From JACDER01 sp963842575 (GTDB lineage: Bacteria; Actinomycetota; Thermoleophilia; Gaiellales; Gaiellaceae): a DNA stretch of 64,000 bases. Location: positions 682,001-746,000 of the forward strand of contig CAWJGS010000010.1 in NCBI GenBank assembly GCA_963842575.1. Direction: 5' to 3'. Below, in pieces: positions 33,699-43,616 of the stretch; the stretch's first letter is position 1, and each line of letters begins with the position of its first letter. A program made the position numbers and the translations under genes. The notes under the pieces were generated by a model. The model was not told the DNA's origin, ran no database searches, and was given only the letters and a program-made list of their open reading frames with translations.

Positions 33699-34581
33699 CT
33701 AGCGTCGGCCTCGGACGCGGCGGCTGGGGATGGCCATCTTCGGGCCCTTCGGCTCGATCGGCCGCGCTCGGCGCTCCTCCTCCGGTCCCTTGCGGATGAA
33801 CTGCCACCAGATGAAGAACCCGGTCGAGAGGACGAAGAGGACGATCGACACCCAGAAGTTGAGGCGCTGGCCGAGGAATACGTGCGCAGGATCGATCCGC
33901 AGCGTCTCCTCGTAGGCGCGGAAGCCGGTGTAGAACATGACGTACAACGCGAAGAGCCCGGGCGGCCGGATGCGGAAGCGCCAGCCGATCAAAATCAGGA
34001 CCCCGACGAAGAGCACGTCCCAGATGAACTCGTACAGGAAGGTCGGCTGGAAGGTCGCGTCCAGCTCGTAGCCGGCAGGACGGTGCGACGGGTCGATCTG
34101 GAGGGCCCAGGGCAGGTCGCTCGGCTTGCCGAAGAGCTCCTGGTTGAAGTAGTTGCCCCACCGGCCGATCCCCTGCGCGAGCAGCAGGCCGGGCGCGATC
34201 GCGTCCATGAACAGGAAAACGCTCTGACCCGCGCGCTTGACCACGTACGCGCCCGCGAGCGTGCCGCACAGGATCCCGCCCCACACACCGAGGCCGCCCT
34301 TCCAGACGGCGAAGGGGCCCCACCACGTGTGCGGCACCTCGTCCCAGCTCGTGATGACGTGGTAGAGGCGCGCGCCGACGATTCCCGGCGGCGACTCCCC
34401 AGACGGCCACGCGCAGGACGAGATCCCAGTCGCCGCCCATGCGCGTCCAGCGGATACCGGTCAGCACGACGCACGCGACGATCGCGAGCAGCAGCATGAC
34501 CCCGTACATGTGGATCGTGAGCGGCCCGATATGGACGACGCTCGTGTCGGGGGATGGAATCGAGGCGATCAGGGGCGCCAA
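33699..34581 (-). CDS. lgt: Prolipoprotein diacylglyceryl transferase (one frameshift)
   Basis: Attaches a diacylglycerol to the lipobox Cys of prolipoproteins in the membrane. Family signature GIGRWGNYFNQELFGKPSDL with the essential Arg, Asn and Glu is present, as are several membrane helices (LTIHMYGVMLLLAIVACVVL, LGVWGGILCGTLAG, LFALYVMFYTGFRAYEE). The frame shifts near 34390 (extra G in GGG); upstream and downstream halves join as GVAAGIVGARLYHVITSWDEVPHTWWGP. About 294 residues. It provides lipidation for the several lipoproteins in this window. Confidence 0.93.
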
Positions 34582-34640
34582 GGCGCCCCAATGCTAGAGC
34601 AGGATCCTCGCTGAGACGCCGCAGGATCCTGAGCGCGAGC

Positions 34641-34817
34641 TCAGGAGTGACAGCCGTTCTTCAGCAGGCCGATGGCCTGGTGGAGGTCGACGTCCTTCCG
34701 GCAGGCGAGGACGGCGGCCGAGCGGCGGTCGTAGCCGGCCCGCTCGAGCGCCTCCATGCGCCAGCTCTCGATCCGCTGTTCCTCGGTCTCCGCATATATG
34801 ACGTCTGCAGTACTCAT
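34641..34817 (-). CDS. Small protein of unknown function upstream of lgt
   Basis: A 58-residue protein, MSTADVIYAETEEQRIESWR, then ERAGYDRRSAAVLACRKDVDLHQAIGLLKNGC. Helical, cytoplasmic, no recognised motif. The start could also be an upstream GTG at 34865, giving 74 residues. Homologs I recall from related genomes end with a longer tail after the Cys; here a TGA follows NGCHS at once, and one inserted base there would continue the frame, so the C-terminus may be truncated by an error. Confidence 0.55.
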   Translation of the reverse strand: MSTADVIYAETEEQRIESWRMEALERAGYDRRSAAVLACRKDVDLHQAIGLLKNGCHS

Positions 34818-34893
34818 CTCGATCTCTACAACGCCGCCTGGACCGAAAAGTTCCTCCCGGATCACGGCTTAACAAATGATTAACGCGTGCCCG

Positions 34894-36276
34894 CTAGGCG
34901 ACGAGCTCGCCGGCAAGCGCGGCAAAGACGTCCACGTACGTATCGACGGCCGCGTCGTCGTGCGCGACGGAAAGCGTCCACTCTTCCTCGCGGCCGGGAG
35001 TCATGAAGATCCCCCGGTTCATCGAATACAGCCAGGCGAGCTCGGTCAGCTCGACGTCCTGGTGCGCCTTGAAGGTGAAGTAGTCAACGATCCGCTCGGT
35101 CGCGAAGGTGACGCAACCCTTTGCACCGATCCCGATCGCGTACCCCGGTAGGCCGTGCTCGTCGATGACGCGCGCGCAGCCGCCGACGATCCGGTCGTTC
35201 AGCCGGTCGAGATGCTCGTAGGCCGCCGGCGTGAGCACCTCGAACAGGTTCGCGCGAGCTGCGGCCATGGTCAGCGGGTTCCCGTTGTACGTCCCCACCT
35301 GATAGACACGCTCCTCCTCGACCGGCCGCATCGCTTCGTCGGACCCGCCGATCGCACCCGACGGCAGCCCTCCGCCCAGCGACTTGGCCAGCGTGACCAG
35401 ATCGGGGAGCACGCCGAACCGCTCCGTCGCACCGCCCGCCGCGATCGCCAGGCCCGTCTTGACCTCGTCGAAGATCAGGAGGATCCCGCGCCTACGCGTC
35501 AGCTCCCTCACCGCTTCCAGATAACCCGGCTCGGGCGGGACGATGCCGAGGTTCATCATCGCCGCCTCCATGATCACGCACGCCGGCGGGCGCCCTTCGC
35601 TCTCGAGCCGGTCGATTCGGCGCTCCATTGCGTCGGCGTCGTTGAAGGGGACGGGCACAGTCAGCTCGACGACGGCCTGCGGAACACCGGCCCCGTACGC
35701 GATGGACGGAAGGTTCTCCGGGTCGGCCCTCTCGAGGTCGACCGAGCCGGTCCCGACCATGACGGTGTCGTGATGGCCGTGGTAGGAGCCAAAGATCTTC
35801 ACGACGGTGTCGCGGCCGGTCGCCGCGCGCGCGATCCGGATCGCATCCATCGTCGCTTCGGTTCCCGAGTTCGTATAGCGCCATTTCGGCAGCCCCCACC
35901 GCCGCTGGAGCTCCTCGGCGACCACAATCGCGTCCTCGGTTGGAGCGGCGAAGTGCGTTCCGAGCCGCACACGCTTCTCGATGGCCCGGCTGATGGCGTC
36001 GTGGGCGTGACCTTGCGTCATCGACCCGAAGCCGTTGTGGAAGTCGAGCATCTCGTTCCCGTCCACGTCCCAGACGCGGGCGCCCTCGCCGCGCTCGAGG
36101 TAGATCGGCCAGGGCTCGCGAAGCTGGTAGGACGAGGCCACGCCCCCGGCAAGAGCGAGGCGGGCCCGCTCGTACATCTCGCGCGATCTCGGCGTGCGCT
36201 CGTTCAGCGCACTCGCCTCGCGCTCGGTCAACTCAGTGATGCGGGCGCGGTCTATCCGCGCAGGTGCCACGGCCAC
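34894..36276 (-). CDS. Class III aminotransferase, glutamate-1-semialdehyde-aminomutase-like
   Basis: PLP enzyme of 460 residues resembling HemL. The PLP Lys is in LVTLAKSLGGGLPSGAIGG, with ILLIFDEVKTGLA and YTNSGTEATMDAIRIARAATGR for cofactor and substrate binding, and YHGHHDTV. True HemL proteins are about 430 residues and their genes usually lie beside other heme genes, which are absent here. It could be a paralog with another amino-group substrate, so I do not assign hemL. Start GTG or ATG at 36276, MAVAPARIDRAR. Confidence 0.8.
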   Translation of the reverse strand: MAVAPARIDRARITELTEREASALNERTPRSREMYERARLALAGGVASSYQLREPWPIYLERGEGARVWDVDGNEMLDFHNGFGSMTQGHAHDAISRAIEKRVRLGTHFAAPTEDAIVVAEELQRRWGLPKWRYTNSGTEATMDAIRIARAATGRDTVVKIFGSYHGHHDTVMVGTGSVDLERADPENLPSIAYGAGVPQAVVELTVPVPFNDADAMERRIDRLESEGRPPACVIMEAAMMNLGIVPPEPGYLEAVRELTRRRGILLIFDEVKTGLAIAAGGATERFGVLPDLVTLAKSLGGGLPSGAIGGSDEAMRPVEEERVYQVGTYNGNPLTMAAARANLFEVLTPAAYEHLDRLNDRIVGGCARVIDEHGLPGYAIGIGAKGCVTFATERIVDYFTFKAHQDVELTELAWLYSMNRGIFMTPGREEEWTLSVAHDDAAVDTYVDVFAALAGELVA

Positions 36277-36344
36277 GCCGTGAGCCTACCGCTGTCCCTC
36301 AGGCAAAGCGAACCGGCTCATCTGATCAAAGACCCGTTCGTTCG

Positions 36345-39300
36345 CTAGGCGATCGCGGCCTCGCCGAGGAGAGCCTTGACCTCGGCGAAGAAATCGGCCA
36401 CGGGCTGCACCTTGTACTCGGGCCCGAAGGCGAGCCGCTTCGGTCCGGCGGAAGTCTCGAGCGCGAGCACGACCGGAGCCTCGCCCGGATAGTCGCGGAC
36501 GAGCGCGGCGAGCTCGCGCACGATCCCCGCGTGCGCCTTGGCCGCGTCGATTCGCAGCTCGACCTGCCGCCGTTCCGGCATCGCCTCGAAGGAGGAGACC
36601 TCCAGCGCGATCATCTTCGTCTCCCCCTCCTGCTTGTGGTCGACCCGGCCCTTCACCACGAGCACGCGGTCGGGGACGAGCAGCTCGCGTGAGGCCGCGT
36701 AGACGGAGTTGAAGACGACGACCTCGGTCGAGCCGGTCAGGTCGTCGAGCCGCATGAACACCATCGGCTCGCCCTTCTTCGTGGTCAGCTGCTTGATCGC
36801 GCCGACGATCCCGCCCACCGTGACGACCTCGCCGTCGCGGCGGCGCTCCAGCTCGACCTGCGCGCAGTCCACCTTGCGCCGCAGCTGCTCGCGGATCGCG
36901 GACAGCGGATGCTCCGAGACGTACAGGCCGAGCGTCTCCTTCTCGAGGGCGAGCAGCTCGCTCTTGTCGTACTCCTCGCGCGAGATCACCGGATGGTGGC
37001 GCGGCGCCTCCGGCCCGGCAGCGTCGCCGAGGTCGAAGATCGAGCCCTGGCCGGCGATGCGGTCGGCCTGCTCGCGGCCGCCCCAGGCGAGCGCGGAGTC
37101 GAGCACGTCCAGCATCCCCTTGCGGGTCGCGCCGGTCGAGTCGAGAGCGCCGCAGCGGATCAGCGCCTCGAGCGCGCGCCGGTTCGCGACCTGGGGGTCG
37201 ACGCGCTCGGTGAAGTCCCAGATCGACTCGAACGTCCCGCCCTCTTCACGCGCGGCGATGATCGCGCGCGCAGCCGAGTCGCCGACGTTCTTCACGGCGT
37301 TCAAGCCGAAGTGGATCTTTCCCTCCACGACCGCGAAGTCGCACGCCGAGGAGTTCACGTCCGGCGGCTCGACCTCGATCCCCATCTCGCGGCAGCCGTT
37401 GACGTAGAACGGGCACGCGGTCCTTCGTGTTCATCACGGAGGAGATGAGCGCGGCCATGTACTCGCGGGCGTGGTGCGCCTTCAGCCACGCGGTGCGGTA
37501 CGCGGTGAGCGCGTAACAGGCGGAGTGGGCCTTGTTGAAGGAGTAGTCCTGCGACTGCTCCATGTCCTTCCACAGCTGGTTCGCGACGGCAGGCGTCGTC
37601 CCCGAGGCCGCGCAGCCCTCGAGGAACTTCTCCTTGAGGGACGCCATCAGCTCGTGGATCTTCTTACCGATCGCCTTGCGCAGGTCGTCTGCCTCGGCGG
37701 GCGAGAAGCCGCCGAACGTCTTGGCGATCTCGAGATATTGCTCCTGGTAGATGCAGATCCCGAACGAGACGCCCGTGATCTCCTCCAGCCGGGGATCGAT
37801 GTAGGTCACCGAGGCCCGGCCGTTCTTACGGCGCGCGTACTCGGGGATGTACTGCATCGGCCCCGGGCGGTAGAGGGCGACGAGCGCGACCAGGTCGTCG
37901 AAGCGCGTCGGCTGCACCTGCCGCAGCGCTTCGCGCATCCCCGAGGACTCGAACTGGAAGACCCCGATCGAGTCCGCGTCGGCCAGCATCTTGTACGTCT
38001 TCGCGTCGTCCATCGGAATCTTGGTGATGTCGAGGCCGTTACCGATCAGGTCGACCGCCTTGTCGATCACGTCGAGGTTGCGCAGTCCGAGGAAGTCGAT
38101 CTTCAGCAGGCCGAGCGCGGCGACGTCCCACATCCCGAACTGCGTCACCACTTCTGCGTCCGGCCCCTTCTGCTGGAGCGGGACGAGGTTCGTGAGGGGC
38201 TCGGCCCCGATCACGACGCCCGCGGCGTGGATCGAGTCCTGGCGGACGAGACCCTCGAGCGGCTTCGCGAGGTCGACGATCTCCCGCACGAGGGGATCGC
38301 CGTCGTAGGCCGCCTTCAGCTCCTGGCCCGGCTTGAGGCATTCGTCCAGGTAGACCTTCGGGCCTTCCGGGATCAGCTTCGCGACCCGGTCTACCTGGCT
38401 GTAGGGGACGTCGAGGACGCGGCCGGCGTCGCGCACTGCGGCGCGCGCCATCATCGTTCCGAACGTGATGATCTGGGCGACTCGGTCGCGCCCGTACTTC
38501 TCGGCCACGTAGTTGATGACGCGCTCGCGCCCCGCCACCGCGAAGTCGATGTCCATGTCCGGCATCTCTTTCCGGCCCGGGTTCAGGAAGCGCTCGAACA
38601 GCAGGTCGTACCGGATGGGATCGACGTCGGTGATCTCGAGGCAGTAGGCAACGAGCGACCCGGCGGCCGAGCCGCGGCCGGGGCCGACGCTGATCCCGTT
38701 CTGGCGCGCGAAGCGGATGAAGTCCCAGACGATCAGGAAGTAGTCGGTGAAGCCCATCTCCCGGATCGTCTTGAGCTCGAAGCGCAGCCGCTCCTGGAGG
38801 TCGGGAGTCGAGCCCCCGTAGCGCTTCTCGAGCCCCTTCTCGCACAGCTCGACCATGTAGTCGAACGCCTCGCGCCCGTCCGGGACTGGGAACTTCGGCA
38901 GGCGCAGGACGTCGAGCTCGATCTCGACCGAGCAGCGCTCCGCGACCTCGAGCGTCCGCCGCATCGCCTCCGGGTACTCGGGGAAGTCGAGGGCCATCTC
39001 GGCCGGGCTCTTGAAGAAGAACTGGTCGGTGTCGAACTTCCAGCGGTTCGGGTCGTTCAGGCTCGTACCGGACTGGATGCAGAGGAGCGCCTCGTGCGCG
39101 CGGAAGTCCCCGTGGTGCAGGTAGTGGACGTCACCGGTCGCGACGAGCGGCAGCCCCGTCCCCTCGGCGAGCTTCTGCAACTGGGGGTTGATCCGCGCCT
39201 GCGCGTCGAGACCCGCGTTCTGGATCTCGACGTACGTCGAGTCCTTGCCGAAGACCTGCACGAGGCGGTCGAGGTCGGCGGCCGCGTCCTGCGGCCGGTT

Positions 39301-39738
39301 CTCCTCCAGCGCCTTCGAGACCCGCCCCGACAGGCACCCCGACAGGGCGATCAGGCCGTTCGAGTGGCGCTCGAGCAGCTCCCAGTCGACGCGCGGCTTG
39401 TAGTAGTAGCCCTCGAGGTAGCCCGCGGAAGCGAGCTTGATCAGGTTGCCGTAGCCCTCGCTCGTCTCCGACAGGAGGGTCAGGTGCGCGTAGCCCTTCC
39501 GCTGCGCGGCGCGGTCGTCGGCGACGTAGACCTCGCAGCCGATCAGCGGCTTGACCCCGTGCTTACGCGTCTCGCGGTAGAGCTCGACGGCCCCGGCGAG
39601 TGACCCGTGGTCGGTGAGCGCCACCGCCGGCATCTCGAGCTCGGCGGCGCGGGCGGCCAGCGCCGGGATGCGGCAGGCGCCGTCGAGGATCGAGAACTCG
39701 GAGTGGACGTGGAGGTGGACGAACGCCGGGTCGGGCAC
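36345..39738 (-). CDS. dnaE: DNA polymerase III alpha subunit (one frameshift)
   Basis: Replicative polymerase of about 1130 residues. N-terminal PHP domain: FVHLHVHSEFSILDGACR and ALTDHGSLAG. Polymerase core: GPGRGSAAGSLVAYCLEI and PDMDIDFAVAGRERVINYV with catalytic Asp residues; HhH and OB domains follow (LNAVKNVGDSAARAI, then VTVGGIVGAIKQLTTKKG). The frame breaks near 37411-37413 because of one extra base in a CCC run; joined it reads RVPFYVNGCREMGIEVEP. Such a break in an essential polymerase is almost certainly a sequence error. Start ATG 39738. Confidence 0.95.
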
Positions 39739-39833
39739 GGGTAGGTGATTGTAGGAGCGACGCAGGACCGCACCGGTTCGGCCCGATCGTTGCCCGCGCG
39801 AGCGTCAGGGTCGGCGCGGGAAGCGGACGCTCG

Positions 39834-40343
39834 TCACGGCACGCGGTAGGCCATGAGGATCGCGTCCACGAGCTCGTCGCCGCGGCGGTAGTGGCCTCGC
39901 CGGTAGCCCTCGCGGACGAAGCCGAACCTCTCGTACAGCGCGATCGCAGGCGTGTTGTGCGGGAAGACGTGGAGCTCGAGCTTGCTCACGTCGGTTTCGT
40001 GCGCCCAGCGCACGGCCTGCTCGAGGAGCGCCGAGCCGATCCCCTGGCGGCGGCTGCCGGAGGCGACCATGAGGCCCAGGTCGGCGACGTGCCTGCTGGC
40101 GGGATGCGGGTCGCGTGCGACGGAGAGGCGGCCGACGATCTCGCCCGCCTCGGTCTCGGCGACGTACACGGCGGCGCCGACGTGGCGTCTCAGGGCCTTC
40201 AGGTAGCGCCGCTCGTCGGCGACGCTGCGCCAGGAGCTGCGCGTGATCAGCCAGCCCTCGGGCTCGCCTCCCACGTCGCGCGCGAGCGAGACGAGCGCCT
40301 GGGCGTCGCCCGGCTCGGCCCGGCGCACGTGAACGTCCGTCAT
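39834..40343 (-). CDS. GNAT-family N-acetyltransferase
   Basis: Acetyl-CoA-dependent acetyltransferase of 169 residues, RimI/RimJ-like. The CoA-binding loop is VASGSRRQGIGSALLEQAVRW, followed by LELHVFPHNTPAIALYERFGFVREGYRRGHY, typical of motif B. Substrate could be a protein N-terminus, an amine or an antibiotic. ATG 40343 overlaps the ggt stop (ATGA), so it is cotranscribed with ggt. Confidence 0.9.
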   Translation of the reverse strand: MTDVHVRRAEPGDAQALVSLARDVGGEPEGWLITRSSWRSVADERRYLKALRRHVGAAVYVAETEAGEIVGRLSVARDPHPASRHVADLGLMVASGSRRQGIGSALLEQAVRWAHETDVSKLELHVFPHNTPAIALYERFGFVREGYRRGHYRRGDELVDAILMAYRVP

Positions 40344-41863
40344 TCCACGACGACGCCGGCGCCGCCGCGGCGCGGATCGCCGGCGGCGGCCAGCGTGCCG
40401 TCCGCACGAATCTCGACCGCGGCCGCTCCACCGAAGTAGAGGTTGCGCCGGCGCCAGCGAACGAGGTCGTAGCCCATCGCCTCGAGCCGGTCGAGCTCGG
40501 CCGCATCGGCGCCGCCCTCGCAGTGCACGTCACCGTCCTGCAGGTGGAAGCGCGGGAAGTCGATCGCCTCCTCGACCGACATCCCGTGGACGGCCACGTC
40601 GATGACGATCTGCATGATCGCGGCGCGCAGGCGCAGCGACCCTGCGCTGCCGACGACCAGGCGCGGGTCGCCGCCCCGCATCACGATCGAGGGCGCCATC
40701 ATGCTCGTCATCCGCGTCCCTGCCCGTCCGGCCCCAGCCGAGGCGGCGAGGTCGAACTCGCCGAGCATGTTGTTCAGATGGATACCGGTGCCCGGGACGA
40801 CCACGCCCGAGCCGGAGCCGGTCGAGGCGGTGCAGGACGCAGCGTTCCCCTCGGCGTCGACGACGGAGATCTGCGTCGTCCCGCCCACGCGGTCGATCGC
40901 GTCCGCCAGCTGCTGGTCGTCGTACAGGCGCCGCGTCAGGCCGCCACGGTGCAGGTCGCGCCCGAACCGCGCGCCGCGGACGCGGTTCTGCTCGCGCATG
41001 ATCTCCACCAGCCGCGCGATCGCCTCCGCGCTGCCCGCGGGGCCGCCGGGACCGAGCCGGTCGATCATCCGCAGCCCGTAGCCGATCAGCACGCCGCCGG
41101 TCGACGGGGGCGGGTTCGACTCGAACTCGTGCCCGCGAAAATCCGCGCGGACCGGCCGGCGCCGGATGACGCGGTACTCCTCGAGGTCGCGCAGCGTGAT
41201 CGAGCCGCCGCGCTCGCGGACGTGGGACGCGATCGCCCGCGCAACCTCTCCGCCGTAGATCGCGCGTGAGCCATGCTCGGAGAGCAGCTCGAGCGTGTGG
41301 GCGAGATCGCGCTGGACGAGTCGCTCGCCGGCGACGATCCTCCGCCCCTCCGGCCCGAAGATCGCCTGACCCTCCTCGCTGTGGCGCAGGATGAGGTCGA
41401 CGACGGCGTGCAGGTGCGCCTGCGGCTTGGTGAGCTCGACGCCGTTGCGGGCGAGCTCGATCGCCGGCTCCACCAGGCTCTGCCACGGCCGCGTCCCGTA
41501 CACGCGGTGGACGTACTCCAGGCCCGCCGGCGAGCCCGGGACGGCGCACGAAGCCGCCCCGATCCGGAAGATCTGCGAGGACTCGACGAAGCCGACGTCG
41601 ACCTCCTCCATCTCGCCCGCCGACGGCTGCCGCAGACCGACGCCCGGGATGGTGACGAAGAAGTCGATCAGCCGGCTCGTCCGGTCGCGGGCGCGGTGGA
41701 CGAGCATGAAGCCGCCGCCGCCCGGGCCTGTCACCGGACTTTCCGCCACCCACGACACGATTGCGGCCGCGATGCACGCGTCGACGGCGCTCCCACCGTC
41801 GGCGAGCACGCGCGCGCCCGCCTCGGCGGTCAACGGGTGGCCCGCAGCGATCGCTCCTCTCAT
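40340..41863 (-). CDS. ggt: Gamma-glutamyltranspeptidase family protein
   Basis: N-terminal nucleophile hydrolase of 507 residues, cleaving gamma-glutamyl bonds such as in glutathione or related thiols. Start region: MRGAIAAGHPLTAEAGARVLADGG, then VTGPGGGGFMLVH. The self-processing site is GGTTQISVVDAEGNAAS, where the second Thr becomes the catalytic N-terminus of the small subunit; GSAGSLRLRAAIM corresponds to the oxyanion segment. No signal peptide is visible, so it may act in the cytoplasm, unlike classic periplasmic GGT. Start ATG 41863. Confidence 0.92.
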   Translation of the reverse strand: MRGAIAAGHPLTAEAGARVLADGGSAVDACIAAAIVSWVAESPVTGPGGGGFMLVHRARDRTSRLIDFFVTIPGVGLRQPSAGEMEEVDVGFVESSQIFRIGAASCAVPGSPAGLEYVHRVYGTRPWQSLVEPAIELARNGVELTKPQAHLHAVVDLILRHSEEGQAIFGPEGRRIVAGERLVQRDLAHTLELLSEHGSRAIYGGEVARAIASHVRERGGSITLRDLEEYRVIRRRPVRADFRGHEFESNPPPSTGGVLIGYGLRMIDRLGPGGPAGSAEAIARLVEIMREQNRVRGARFGRDLHRGGLTRRLYDDQQLADAIDRVGGTTQISVVDAEGNAASCTASTGSGSGVVVPGTGIHLNNMLGEFDLAASAGAGRAGTRMTSMMAPSIVMRGGDPRLVVGSAGSLRLRAAIMQIVIDVAVHGMSVEEAIDFPRFHLQDGDVHCEGGADAAELDRLEAMGYDLVRWRRRNLYFGGAAAVEIRADGTLAAAGDPRRGGAGVVVE

Positions 41864-41945
41864 GGACCAGAGCCTACGATGCTGGGGGTCGGCGCGACCC
41901 GCCATCAGCGAAGCACGGCTGGCCACCACTTGACATTCTGACGGC

Positions 41946-43586
41946 GTGCGGATGACGAGCCTGGAGATCGCCCAGGAGGCGCGGCTGCGGCCGATCGAAG
42001 AGATCGCCGCCGACGCCGGCCTGCTTCGGGACGAAATCGAGCTGTACGGCAGGCACAAGGCAAAGATCGAGCTCTCCGTCCTCGACCGGCTGGCGGACGT
42101 CCCGGACGGGAAGCTGATCTGCACGACGGCCATCACGCCGACCCGGGCGGGCGAGGGCAAGACGACGACCGCGGTGAGCCTCACGGAGGGCCTGGGCGCG
42201 ATCGGCAAGCGACCGGTGCTGTGCCTGCGCGAGGCATCCGTCGGGCCGGTCTTCGGGATCAAGGGCGGCGCGGCGGGAGGCGGCTATGCGCAGGTCGTCC
42301 CCATGGAGGACCTCAACCTCCACTTCACCGGCGACATCCACGCGATCGGAGCGGCGAACAACCTCCTCGCCGCGATCGTGGAGTCGCACATCCTGCAGGG
42401 AAACGAGCTCCGGCTCGACCCGCTCGCGGTCGAGTGGCGCCGCTGCGTCGACATCAACGACCGGGCGCTGCGCGACATCGTGGTGGGCCTCGGCGGAAAG
42501 GCGAACGGCTACGTGCGCCAGACCGGGTTCGACATCACCGCCGCGTCGGAGGTGATGGCCATCGTCTCGGTTGCGCGCGACCTGCAGGATCTCCGCCGCC
42601 GCCTCGGCGCGATCACCGTCGGCTCCACATACGAGGGCGAGCCGGTCACGGCGGAACAGCTGCGCGCGGCCGGCGCGATGACGGTGCTGCTGAAGGAGGC
42701 GATCAAGCCGAACCTCGTCCAGACGCTCGAGGGCCAGCCCGCGCTCGTCCACGGCGGCCCCTTCGCCAACATCGCGCACGGGAACAACTCGCTCGTCGCC
42801 GACCTCGTGGCACTGAAGCTGGGCGAGTACGTGGTGACCGAGTCGGGCTTCGGCTCGGACATGGGGATGGAGAAGTTCCTCAACATCGTGTGCCGGGTCG
42901 GAGGCCTCTCACCCAGCGCCATCGTGCTCGTGGTCACCGTGCGCGCGCTGGAGCACCACGGGGACGGGTCGATCGAGCGCGGCGCCGCGAACCTCGCACG
43001 CCACCTCGGGATCGTCGAGAGCTTCGGGCTCAAAGCGGTCGTCGCCGTCAACCGCTTCCCCGGCGATACGCCCGAGGAGCTGGAGCTCGTGCGCCGCCTC
43101 GCGCTCGAGCTCGGCGCGCACGCAGCGGAGGTGAACGAGGCGTTCGAGCGGGGCGGCGAAGGCGCGGCGGCTCTCGCCGAGGCGGTGGTCGACGCGGCCG
43201 AGACGCCGAGCCCGTTCACGCACACCTATCCCCTGGACGCGTCCATCGAGGACAAGATCGAGACGGTCTGCAGGCGGATCTACGGGGCCGCCGGCATCGT
43301 CCTCCTGCAGACGGCCAAGGACAAGATCGAGCGCTTCGCCGAGCGCGGGCTCGACCGGCTCCCGGTGTGCATGGCCAAGACGCACCTGTCGCTGTCGCAC
43401 GACCCGACGCTCCTCAATGCCCCGGCCGGCTTCGAGGTGACCGTCCGCGACGTGCGCGCCTACACGGGCGCCGGCTGGCTGGTTCCGCTGCTCGGGACGA
43501 TGCAGACCATGCCCGGGCTCGGCGCCGGCGCGGCCGCCTTCCAGGTGGACATCGACGAGAACGGCCGCACCGTAGGACTGTTCTGA
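41946..43586 (+). CDS. fhs: Formate-tetrahydrofolate ligase
   Basis: Makes 10-formyl-tetrahydrofolate from formate, ATP and tetrahydrofolate; supplies formyl groups for purines and fmt. The 546-residue protein has the P-loop TPTRAGEGKTTTAVSLTEGL, VFGIKGGAAGGGYAQVVPMEDLNLHFTGD, DINDRALRDIVVGLGG, and GGPFANIAHGNNS. Start GTG 41946 or ATG 41952. No folate gene is adjacent. Its presence shows that the cell can assimilate formate into C1 metabolism. Complete. Confidence 0.96.
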   Translation: MRMTSLEIAQEARLRPIEEIAADAGLLRDEIELYGRHKAKIELSVLDRLADVPDGKLICTTAITPTRAGEGKTTTAVSLTEGLGAIGKRPVLCLREASVGPVFGIKGGAAGGGYAQVVPMEDLNLHFTGDIHAIGAANNLLAAIVESHILQGNELRLDPLAVEWRRCVDINDRALRDIVVGLGGKANGYVRQTGFDITAASEVMAIVSVARDLQDLRRRLGAITVGSTYEGEPVTAEQLRAAGAMTVLLKEAIKPNLVQTLEGQPALVHGGPFANIAHGNNSLVADLVALKLGEYVVTESGFGSDMGMEKFLNIVCRVGGLSPSAIVLVVTVRALEHHGDGSIERGAANLARHLGIVESFGLKAVVAVNRFPGDTPEELELVRRLALELGAHAAEVNEAFERGGEGAAALAEAVVDAAETPSPFTHTYPLDASIEDKIETVCRRIYGAAGIVLLQTAKDKIERFAERGLDRLPVCMAKTHLSLSHDPTLLNAPAGFEVTVRDVRAYTGAGWLVPLLGTMQTMPGLGAGAAAFQVDIDENGRTVGLF

Positions 43587-43613
43587 TCGGCGCGCCGGTC
43601 GGTGACGCGCCGA
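43587..43613. terminator. Convergent hairpin between fhs and ftsZ
   Basis: TCGGCGCG (43587-43594) pairs with CGCGCCGA (43606-43613) around an 11-base loop. It fills almost the whole 30-base gap between two converging genes, where a bidirectional terminator is expected. There is no T-tract on either strand. Confidence 0.5.
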
Positions 43614-43616
43614 GCC

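Noticed and set aside
34595..34630. Direct repeat of AGGATCCT near the lgt upstream region
   Set aside because: Two short palindromic octamers in a 59-base gap could form hairpins, but nothing conserved or longer supports a functional element.
34894..36276. Assignment as the heme gene hemL
   Set aside because: Motifs fit the broader class III aminotransferase family; no heme genes nearby and the protein is longer than usual, so I kept a general name.
41930..41935. TTGACA as a -35 element for fhs
   Set aside because: It is only 10 bases before the GTG start, so the matching -10 would lie inside the coding region.
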